The notes under the pieces: model-generated
The model's input: only the letters and a program-made list of their open reading frames with translations
What the model was told of the DNA's origin: nothing
The model's database searches: none
Program-made: the position numbers and the translations under genes
In this document: piece after piece, positions 33,649 through 40,969 of the stretch
Layout of the letters: each line of letters opens with the position of its first letter
How positions within the stretch are numbered: the stretch's first letter is position 1
Assembly: GCA_000010565.1 (NCBI GenBank)
Contig: AP009389.1
Coordinates: forward strand, 1,426,001 to 1,490,000
Direction: 5' to 3'
Length of the DNA: 64,000 nt
From: Pelotomaculum thermopropionicum SI
Lineage (GTDB): Bacteria; Bacillota; Desulfotomaculia; Desulfotomaculales; Pelotomaculaceae

Positions 33649-34491
33649 TTAGAACTCAGGGGGAAGCTGTTTTAGCTGGGCCAGACTGAAAACAGGCCCG
33701 TCGACGCAAACGAATTTGGATCCGATGTTACAGCGGCCGCACTTTCCAATGCAGCACTTCATTTTCATCTCCAGCGTGGTGATGATCTGCTCGTCGCTGA
33801 ATCCCAGTTTTTCCATAACTGCCAGCGTAAACTTAATCATGATAGGCGGTCCGCAAATAATGGCAATTTTGTTTTCAGGCGACGGGTTCACTTCCTCCAC
33901 GTAGTTAGGTACAAACCCGACGTGCCCGGTCCAGCCTTCTTCCGGACGGTCAATTGTGGTGTACACCTTTGTATTCGGGCATTTAGGCCAGCGCTCGAAG
34001 AGATCCGATTTAAAGCACAGGTCGTTATATGAGCGTGCCCCGTATAAAATTTCTACCTTGCCGTAGTCTTTCCTGTACTGTTCGGAAAGGACAAAATCAA
34101 TCAGGGAGCGCAGGGGAGCCAGCGCAATGCCGCCGCCAATGAAAAACAGATCTTTGCCCTTCATCATTTCATAAGGAAACCAGTTCCCGTAAGGTCCGCG
34201 CACGCCAATCTTCTGGCCTACCTCCATCTGGTGCAGGACGCTGGTCAGCCTGCCAACTCTTCTTACACTGAATTCGAGAAACTTTCCTCTTGTCGGCGAC
34301 GAAGTAATGGAGATAGTGGCTTCACCTTCGCCAAATACTGACAATTCCGCTACCTGGCCAGGCTTATTGCCAAACCTTTCCATAACCTCCGGATCGTCAA
34401 ATTCCACCGTAAAGGTTTTTACATCCCCGGTTTCATCAACAATCTTTGTAATGGTAGCGGGGTAAGGAATTAAAGGAGAAGGATTATGCAT
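33649..34491 (-). CDS. flxA: FlxA-like FAD/NAD(P)-binding oxidoreductase subunit
   Basis: This 280-residue flavoprotein has a ferredoxin-reductase fold: FAD-binding barrel (SITSSPTRGKFLEFSVRR), GGGIALAPLRSLI near 118 and CGPPIMIKFTL near 220 for NAD(P). A [2Fe-2S] site of the dihydroorotate-dehydrogenase-electron-transfer type lies at the end (CCIGKCGRCNIGSKFVC). It is the last gene of the hdr-flx operon and should be the NADH-oxidising entry. It overlaps the preceding Fe-S gene by eight bases. Confidence 0.9.
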   Translation of the reverse strand: MHNPSPLIPYPATITKIVDETGDVKTFTVEFDDPEVMERFGNKPGQVAELSVFGEGEATISITSSPTRGKFLEFSVRRVGRLTSVLHQMEVGQKIGVRGPYGNWFPYEMMKGKDLFFIGGGIALAPLRSLIDFVLSEQYRKDYGKVEILYGARSYNDLCFKSDLFERWPKCPNTKVYTTIDRPEEGWTGHVGFVPNYVEEVNPSPENKIAIICGPPIMIKFTLAVMEKLGFSDEQIITTLEMKMKCCIGKCGRCNIGSKFVCVDGPVFSLAQLKQLPPEF

Positions 34492-35524
34492 TCTGCCCCA
34501 CCTCCTTCAGATCTTTAATAATTGCTGTTATGTCTATGTTCACCGGGCACTTGGCAATACAACGGCCGCAACCCACACAGCCTGCTATATTGTAGCGGTC
34601 CAGGTGATACTTCAGCTTGTGCATAAAACGGTTGCGTACCCGCTCTTTCTTGGTCGGGCGCGGGTTATGGCCGCCGGCCATCAGCGTGAAATCGGGAAAC
34701 ATACAGGAATCCCAGCAGCGGAAGCGCTCGCCGGTAAAATCTCCGGTGGTAAAGTCAAAAATATCAAAGCAATGACAGGTCGGGCAGACATAAGTGCATA
34801 TTCCGCAGCCCAGGCATTTTTTAAATACCTTATCCCAGTACGGAAGCTCGAAATTTTCGTCAAGAACTTCCTTTACCCCTCCCAGGTCTACCTGCCTGAT
34901 AAACTGCCCCTCCAGTGTTTTAGCCAGTTCTTCCTTTGCTTTGGCCAGTTGTTCCGCACCCTGGCTGGCGAAGTACTGTCCATAAGCCTCAACAAAAGAT
35001 TTTCCTTTATCCGTATTAACTTCTACATAGTACTTGTCGCCCAGGTCGGTCAACAGCAGGTCGGAACCGGTGCCGTCGCAAGGCCCGCTGTTAAAGGCAT
35101 TGCAAAAACAGGTGCTCAGCACTTTATTGCAGCTTAAGCCGATTATTACCGTATTCTGCCGCCTGGCAGCGTAATAATCGTCAACAAATTTTCCTTCAAA
35201 AACAGGATCGAGCGATAAAATGCTTCTTACGTCACATGGACGGGCCCCGAAAATAACCGTGTTTTGCACATCTTCGTTCTTATTGATTTGAAGGCTGTCT
35301 CCCGTGTAAATGTAGGAAAAGGTCTTTTCGGTTTGCGGGAACAGGCAGCCTTTCGGCGAAACGTCCGAATTGGTATAGTCTAAAGCTACCTCTTTGGCGC
35401 CGGCAACCTTTTTAAACAAAGTGACCGTTTCTTCTTCACGTACCGGCGCGAACAGGGCATAATCCTTAGCCAACCTGTCCAGTAATTCGGGCAGCTGTCC
35501 TTTGTTTATAACCCTAGCATCCAT
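34484..35524 (-). CDS. FlxB-like 4Fe-4S dicluster subunit
   Basis: This 346-residue subunit belongs to the AsrA / hydrogenase-beta type of iron-sulfur proteins. The N-terminal half has family segments (PKGCLFPQTEKTFSY, GARPCDVRSI near 95), and the C-terminal half holds two [4Fe-4S] motifs (CLGCGICTYVCPTCHC near 240 and CVGCGRCIAKCPVN near 317). It lies between the second Fe-S subunit and FlxA and should relay electrons between the flavin and HdrA/MvhD. The flxB assignment rests on its position beside flxA. Confidence 0.85.
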   Translation of the reverse strand: MDARVINKGQLPELLDRLAKDYALFAPVREEETVTLFKKVAGAKEVALDYTNSDVSPKGCLFPQTEKTFSYIYTGDSLQINKNEDVQNTVIFGARPCDVRSILSLDPVFEGKFVDDYYAARRQNTVIIGLSCNKVLSTCFCNAFNSGPCDGTGSDLLLTDLGDKYYVEVNTDKGKSFVEAYGQYFASQGAEQLAKAKEELAKTLEGQFIRQVDLGGVKEVLDENFELPYWDKVFKKCLGCGICTYVCPTCHCFDIFDFTTGDFTGERFRCWDSCMFPDFTLMAGGHNPRPTKKERVRNRFMHKLKYHLDRYNIAGCVGCGRCIAKCPVNIDITAIIKDLKEVGQNA

Positions 35525-35539
35525 CTCTGCACCACCTTC

Positions 35540-36502
35540 TTACATAAACTCCTCCGGATCACCGGTCGTGAATTCTCCCAGCGGCGATACTAAATCGGGT
35601 CTCGAACCGGGTGTGGGAGCATCAAACAAGTCACCAAGGTCTTTCAGTATTTTCTGATTCAGTTTTCTTAAAGGAATATCAACCGGGCAGATCCGGTCGC
35701 ACTCGCCGCAGTCGACACAGCGCCCCGCCACATGGAAGGCTCTGATTAAATGGAAGGCCGTATTTTCAGAAAGATTGTTTCTCTTTGAAACCCACATCGG
35801 CTTCATTTGATCGAAAACACACTCGCGGCAGGTGCAGACAGTACATACGTTACGGCAGGCATAACAGCGCAGGCAGCGGCTGAACTGCTTATCCCAGTAC
35901 GCGCTTTTTTCTTCTGTGCTGAGCTGCTCCAGCGCCTTTACCTCGGCAAAACGCTCTTCATAGTTTTTGACCGGTTGCTCTTTGCCCAGTAAGACATCGG
36001 CTACTACAGGATTCGGGTTTTCACAAACCAGGCACCTGCGCAGCATATAATCTTTCTTGTCAAATTTGTATTCTCCGGCGTCAGTTTTAACAGTAAAACT
36101 GTCCCCGTTGTCGGTAACTTCCTTCAGGCGCACTCCGGGGCTGATTTTTGCTGCTACTTTTTGCCAGTCCAGCTGACCGGGGCAGGTTACCCCAATTACC
36201 ACCACTTTTTCTTTCTTTATCTGGTTATCTGCTATTAACCTGTTTACCGCCCGGGAATCGCACCCTTTAACGACAACCGCAACCTTTCCCGGTTCATGGC
36301 TGTAATCGGTAAGGTATTTCACCAGATTGTTGGCGCAAAAGGGATTCCAGGTCAGGACGGCAACATCCTCGGGATTATTTACAAAAACCGGGGTGGTTCG
36401 CGCCAGTTCGGTGCCTTCACCAAATCCTATAACAAGATCGACTTTTTTCTCTTCCAGGAGCTTTTTTGCCTGCTCCCTGAGTTGTTGAGCTATGTCCATC
36501 AT
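35540..36502 (-). CDS. FlxC-like 4Fe-4S subunit
   Basis: This 320-residue subunit has an F420-hydrogenase-beta-like N-terminal domain (VVVKGCDSRAVNRLI, VVIGVTCPGQLDW) and Fe-S motifs CLRCYACRNVCTVCTC near 210 and CVDCGECDRICPVD near 260. Another cysteine pair is in RRCLVCENPNP. Its ATG overlaps the stop of the MvhD/FlxD selenoprotein gene, so translation is coupled and depends on readthrough of that gene's TGA. It probably passes electrons within the Flx module. Confidence 0.85.
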   Translation of the reverse strand: MMDIAQQLREQAKKLLEEKKVDLVIGFGEGTELARTTPVFVNNPEDVAVLTWNPFCANNLVKYLTDYSHEPGKVAVVVKGCDSRAVNRLIADNQIKKEKVVVIGVTCPGQLDWQKVAAKISPGVRLKEVTDNGDSFTVKTDAGEYKFDKKDYMLRRCLVCENPNPVVADVLLGKEQPVKNYEERFAEVKALEQLSTEEKSAYWDKQFSRCLRCYACRNVCTVCTCRECVFDQMKPMWVSKRNNLSENTAFHLIRAFHVAGRCVDCGECDRICPVDIPLRKLNQKILKDLGDLFDAPTPGSRPDLVSPLGEFTTGDPEEFM

Positions 36503-36939
36503 ACAACATCATCCCTCATCTTCTTATTGGGACCCAGGGATTTTACCGTTTCTGTCATCTCTTTTATAGTGCTGGCAAATTTGGCCCCCTCTGACCCTGA
36601 AATCCAGCGCGCCTGGAAGCGGCCCGGCTCGAATCCAACATACTCAAGCAACCGCTTGAATACCAGGTAGCGCCTCCGTGTAAAATAGTTGCCACTAGCA
36701 TAGTGGCAGTCTCCCGGGTGTCACCCGGAAACCAGAACGCCGTCCGCACCTTTTTGAAAGGCCCTCAGTACAAACTGAGGATTAACCCTCCCTGAACAAG
36801 GGACGCGGATTACCCGAACATTTGCCGGATATTTCATCCGGCTGACCCCGGCCAGGTCGGCGCCGGCATAGCTACACCAGTTGCAGGTGAATCCAATTAT
36901 TTTTGGCTCAAAATCTTTTTTCGCCTCGTTTATCGACAC
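36499..36939 (-). CDS. flxD: MvhD/FlxD-like [2Fe-2S] subunit, selenocysteine-containing
   Basis: This is the 146-residue MvhD-type subunit that links an electron donor module to HdrA. It starts at GTG 36939 (overlapping the hdrA stop) and reads [19 protein letters not shown], then RVPCSGRV. At codon 73 an in-frame TGA (36721-36723) stands where the family has cysteine in GC-HPGDCHY. Reading continues [17 protein letters not shown] and [10 protein letters not shown] to TGA 36499. A perfect 8-bp hairpin begins 12 nt after the TGA. Selenocysteine at this site is known in archaeal VhuD. Without readthrough both the protein and coupling to flxC would be lost. Confidence 0.9.
36690..36708 (-). promoter_or_regulatory. 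Candidate SECIS hairpin of mvhD/flxD
   Basis: On the minus strand TGCCACTA and TAGTGGCA pair perfectly across a TGC loop, 12 nt after the in-frame TGA at 36721. Bacterial selenocysteine insertion hairpins lie at this kind of distance within the coding region. Confidence 0.7.
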
Positions 36940-38912
36940 AGGGCGTCCACCTCCGCAAGCACTTGATGGTTAGTGAATCCTTTCAGGTTTGCCGCACCTG
37001 ACCGGCAAGCCACAGTACAGTTGCCGCAACCCTGACACAGGCCGGTATTTACACTGGCAACCAACCTTTCCACAGGCTTGCCGTGGACACGCTCGGTAAT
37101 GATCTTCTCCTCGATGGCCTTATACGGGCAAACTGCCTTGCAGGCCAGGCAACCGGAGCACATTTTTTCGTTGATCTGGCTGATCATCGGGTCGGTAGCC
37201 AGTTCATCCTTGTTTAAAAGTGCACTGACCTTAACTGCCGCCCCGCTGGCTTGCGAAACTGTATCCGGGATATCCTTGGGCCCCTGGCAGGCTCCAGCAA
37301 GGAATAGACCGGCCGTCATGGTCTCAACAGGCCTGAGCTTAGGGTGCGCTTCCTGGAAAAAGCCGTCCTTATCAGTGGGGCAGCTAACTATTTGGGCAAT
37401 TTTTTCCGACCCGGCGCTCGGCACCATGGCAGTTGCCAGAACAACCAGATCGGCCACGACCTCCACCGGCCTTCCCAGCAAAGTATCTGTTCCCATTACT
37501 ACCAGCTTGTCGCCGGACTGATATATTTTCGATACCCTGCCCCGGATATATTGTGCTCCCTCTTCAACCGTACGGCGGTAAAACTCATCATATGCCTTGC
37601 CCGGAGTTCTCACGTCCATGTAAAAAACGTAAGCGCTCGAGCCCGGTATCTTGTCCAGCACCTGGTGGGCATGCTTGGCCGTATACATGCAGCAGGCCCT
37701 TGAGCAATATTCTTTGCCCTTGCTCTCATCCCTTGAGCCCACACACTTGATAAACACCACCGTCTTTGGTTCTTTCCCGTCGGAAGGACGGATGATTTTA
37801 CCGCCGGTGAGGCCAGACGCGTTAGACATTCTTTCAAAATGGAGGCCAGTTATAACATCGGGATAACGGCCGTAGCCGTATTCACCGTAAACCTCTTCCC
37901 ACTTGAACAGGTCAAAACCGGTTGCCAGTACAATAGCCCCGACTTTCTCCTTGATAAACTCTTCTTTTTGCTCATAATCAACCGCGCCGGTAGGACAGAT
38001 CTTCTTGCAGATGCCGCACTTGCCCTTGGTAAACTGGCGGCAGTTTTTCGCATCGATGACGGGCTTGTTCGGCACCGCCTGCGGGAAATTGATGTATATG
38101 GCCTTTCTCATCCCGATGCCCAGGTCATATTCGCTGGGCACCTTTGTCGGGCACTTTTCCCAGCAGGTACCGCAGCCGGTGCATTTGCTGTGGTCCACAT
38201 AGCGAGGCTTCTGTTTGATTGTTACCTCAAAGTTTCCAATATAGCCGTTGACCTCCACCACTTCGGCATAGGTCATCAGTTTAATGTTAGGATGCTGCGC
38301 CGCAGCAACCATCTTAGGGGTGCTAATTCAGGCGGAGCAGTCCAGAGTCGGGAAGGTCTTATCCAGCATGGCCATCTTCCCGCCTATGGTCGGCTCTCTT
38401 TCCACCAGGATTACCTCATGGCCGCTGTCAGCTATGTCCAGGGCAACCTGCATTCCGGCAATGCCCCCGCCTATCACCAGCGCCCTTTTGGTAACAGGTA
38501 TATACGATTCGTACAACGGCTCAACCAGCGATACCTTCGAAAGCGCCCGTTTAACCAGGGTTATGGCTTTTTGAGTGGCAGTTTCCTTGTCATCAGGGTG
38601 AACCCATGAACACTGCTCGCGAATGTTTGCCATCTCAAACATATAGGGGTTCAAACCGGCTCTTGCAATAGCCTTCCGGAAAGTCGGCTCGTGCAGCCTG
38701 GGCGAACAGGAAGCCACAACCACCCTATCCAGCTTGTGTTCCTTAATTGCCTGAACGATCATGTCCTGGCCCGGTTCGGAACACATATACTTGTAATCGG
38801 TTTTATATACGACTCCCGGAAAATTGCCCGCCTCCTGCACGACCCTGGGGACATCGATCACACCGCCGATGTTGGAGCCGCACCAACAAACAAAGAGGCC
38901 AATCCTTTTCAT
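36930..38912 (-). CDS. hdrA: Heterodisulfide reductase subunit HdrA, selenocysteine-containing
   Basis: This FAD- and Fe-S-containing subunit (660 residues) is the electron-bifurcating core. It has the N-terminal [16 protein letters not shown] motif [19 protein letters not shown] near 147, and [19 protein letters not shown] near 180. At codon 195 an in-frame TGA (38328-38330) replaces the cysteine of the family's DCSxC, and reading continues [20 protein letters not shown]. Four further Fe-S motifs follow ([44 protein letters not shown]). Selenocysteine at this site is known in Methanocaldococcus HdrA. A hairpin starts 17 nt downstream of the TGA. Confidence 0.92.
38290..38310 (-). promoter_or_regulatory. 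Candidate SECIS hairpin of hdrA
   Basis: On the minus strand GGTTGCTGC and GCAGCATCC pair (one T-T mismatch) around a GGC loop, 17 nt after the TGA at 38328. The apical G pair and the T opposite T below the upper stem fit the loose bacterial SECIS pattern. Confidence 0.65.
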
Positions 38913-38938
38913 ATTCCATCGCTCCCGTCAGGAATTAA

Positions 38939-39799
38939 TTAACCAACCATACTCAATACCTTTTGAGTGTCGGTAAAGTGCGAACCAAGTTGCAGGTCCT
39001 GCTGGTTTAGCCCCATAGCCAGCCCCAGCAACTGGGTAAAGTAAAATACCGGTATGGTATACGAGGTACCGAGCATCTTGTTGCAGCTTTTCTGGTGCAT
39101 GTCAAGGTTGAAATGACATAACGGGCAGGCTACAACAAAACAGTTAGCGCCGCATTCCACTGCAGCTTTAATTATCCTGTTCAGCATTTTTACAACTATA
39201 TCCAGGTTGGAAACGGCCAGCGAACCCCCGCAACACTCGGTTTTATGGGGCCAGTCCAGTGTCTCGGCGCCGGCCAGCCTCATAATGTTATCTAAAAACA
39301 TGGGGTTTTCCGCATCATCAAAATTGGTTACCTTAGGTGGCCTGACCAGCAGGCATCCGTAATAAGCTGCTATTTTCAAGCCTTTTAAAGGTTTGACTAT
39401 TTGAGCTTTAATATATTCCGGCGCTATTGAGCCTATGACTTCCACTATGGACTTTACTTTTAAGGTGCCGTTATAAGTTTTTCCGGTTACCTGGTTAACC
39501 TTTTCCTTTAGCTTCTTGTCTTCAATCATACATTTATTGGCGTAGGCAAGCTGTTGATAACATGAAGCGCAAGGAGTGGTCACATCCAGCCCCATTTCTT
39601 CGGCCAAGGCCAGGTTTCGCGCCGGCAGGGCTACGTTTAACAGATGGCTTTTGCCATGCGCTGCAGTGGCGCCGCAACAGCTCCAATCCGGTATTTCCAC
39701 GAGCTCCAGGCCAAGGTTCTTGGCTACCACCCGGGTTGAGGCCTCGTACTCTTTACCGCTGGTATGGTAACTGCACCCCGGATAATAAGCGTATTTCAT
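38939..39799 (-). CDS. hdrB: Heterodisulfide reductase subunit HdrB
   Basis: This 286-residue subunit carries two CCG domains that bind the noncubane [4Fe-4S] clusters reducing disulfides in methanogens. Visible parts are YYPGCSYHTSGKEY and WSCCGATAAHG near 41, TPCASCYQQL near 76, YYGCLLVRPP near 147, TECCGGSLAV near 190 and CPLCHFNLDM near 226. Its ATG overlaps the hdrC stop as ATGA. The physiological disulfide in bacteria (for example a DsrC-type protein) is not in this window. Confidence 0.93.
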   Translation of the reverse strand: MKYAYYPGCSYHTSGKEYEASTRVVAKNLGLELVEIPDWSCCGATAAHGKSHLLNVALPARNLALAEEMGLDVTTPCASCYQQLAYANKCMIEDKKLKEKVNQVTGKTYNGTLKVKSIVEVIGSIAPEYIKAQIVKPLKGLKIAAYYGCLLVRPPKVTNFDDAENPMFLDNIMRLAGAETLDWPHKTECCGGSLAVSNLDIVVKMLNRIIKAAVECGANCFVVACPLCHFNLDMHQKSCNKMLGTSYTIPVFYFTQLLGLAMGLNQQDLQLGSHFTDTQKVLSMVG

Positions 39800-40377
39800 T
39801 TACCCCCACCTTCCATCCGCCGCGCCTCGGCAAAAATGCGTGCTACTTCATTTGCGTTTTTAACCTTTGACGGGCCTAACTTGAGCTTGCCCTTTTGAAA
39901 CATCGGCAGGCCCAGATCGGCATTGTTAAAGGGCTTTTTGCTTTTCAGATTATACTGAAGTATTGTACCGACTTCGAACATGCGGCCGTATTTTTCAACG
40001 GTATTAAGGAATGAATCATAAAAGAGCTCCACATTCTTTGCCTTGCCCGGGGGTGTAGTACCGCTGCGCCCCGCCATCACCCTCAGTACCTCCATAACAT
40101 GCGCAATCTCGATATTGCAGGGACAGCGGGTGGTACAGGTGGAACAGGTGGCGCATAACCAAATGGAATTGCAGCGAAGCAGCTCTTCCTTCAACCCAAG
40201 TTGAACCATGCGTATCACCTGGTTGGGCGGGTAGTCCATGGCAAAAGCTACCGGACACCCAGCCGTGCACTTTCCGCATTGATAGCATTTGTGCACGGGT
40301 TGCCCGCTTTCAATACCCACCTGCTCAATAAAATCGGCATTTTTGGAGATTGACTGGTTGACATTGATCGGCTCCAT
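39796..40377 (-). CDS. hdrC: Heterodisulfide reductase subunit HdrC
   Basis: This 193-residue ferredoxin-like subunit passes electrons from HdrA to HdrB. Two [4Fe-4S] motifs are CYQCGKCTAGCPVAF near 31 and CATCSTCTTRCPCNI near 75. It is the first gene of hdrC-hdrB-hdrA-flxD-flxC-flxB-flxA. ATG 40377 follows GAGGAG by six bases. A strong inverted repeat lies 30 nt upstream of the start. Confidence 0.93.
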   Translation of the reverse strand: MEPINVNQSISKNADFIEQVGIESGQPVHKCYQCGKCTAGCPVAFAMDYPPNQVIRMVQLGLKEELLRCNSIWLCATCSTCTTRCPCNIEIAHVMEVLRVMAGRSGTTPPGKAKNVELFYDSFLNTVEKYGRMFEVGTILQYNLKSKKPFNNADLGLPMFQKGKLKLGPSKVKNANEVARIFAEARRMEGGGK

Positions 40378-40407
40378 TTCAAACTCCTCTTTGTAAAATA
40401 TTTTTTA

Positions 40408-40432
40408 TGCAAAGTACTTTTAGCACTTTGCA
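40408..40432 (-). promoter_or_regulatory. 25-nt inverted repeat in the hdrC leader
   Basis: TGCAAAGTGCT and AGTACTTTGCA (minus strand) form an 11-bp stem with one G-T pair and an AAA loop. It ends about 30 nt before hdrC and is not followed by a T tract, so an operator or leader structure is likelier than a terminator. Confidence 0.55.
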
Positions 40433-40502
40433 CAAAAGCCCACAACTCAATACTCTAAAAAATAAATCACAACAACCATAAAAATATTTTAATATATTTA
40501 TT

Positions 40503-40532
40503 TGTGAGCAATTTAACTGTGAGCAATTTAAC
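40503..40532. repeat. Tandem 15-bp repeat upstream of hdrC
   Basis: TGTGAGCAATTTAAC occurs twice head to tail, 126 bp or more from the hdrC start. It may be a paired regulator site. Confidence 0.6.
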
Positions 40533-40749
40533 CATTTAATATAAAATATATAAACAAGTAATAAAAGTTATTTATACTATTAATATATATTCATGTGTGC
40601 CTTTAAATATCAGCTCGTATCATAAAAAGCCATAATCTGTCACTTCTGGTGTCCAAATTTTTTGTAGAGAAAGCATTTTCCTATGCACAATACTTTATAC
40701 TACATTCGCTGTTGCAATTCTAAATCCTTTTTGATTTTAAAAATTTATT

Positions 40750-40782
40750 AAAAAATTAAAAGAGGCAGACATTAGCCTGCCA
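40750..40782 (-). terminator. Terminator-like hairpin downstream of dinG
   Basis: GGCAG and CTGCC (minus strand) enclose eight bases and are followed by TCTTTTAATTTTTT. It lies about 190 nt past the dinG stop, which is far for a terminator. Confidence 0.45.
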
Positions 40783-40969
40783 AATACTTAACCCCAAAAT
40801 CTCATTAAGAAGGATCTTAAGAAAGACGGCAGCCGGACAAAATAAACGCGCATTCCAGCTCACACTCCTTTTTTATGTTAACTGTTAATATATTATTTTA
40901 ATACCGGCCTGAACGTGCCAATAATTTCGCTCCGGGGGGATGCCAGGTATTTACAAGAAACAAACGTTT

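Larger units (their letters stand above)
40378..40969. other. 592-bp AT-rich intergenic region upstream of the hdr-flx operon
   Basis: It holds a leader inverted repeat (40408-40432), a tandem 15-bp repeat (40503-40532) and a terminator-like hairpin (40750-40782). No open frame of note is present. The length and the repeats suggest dense control of the hdr-flx operon. Confidence 0.6.
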
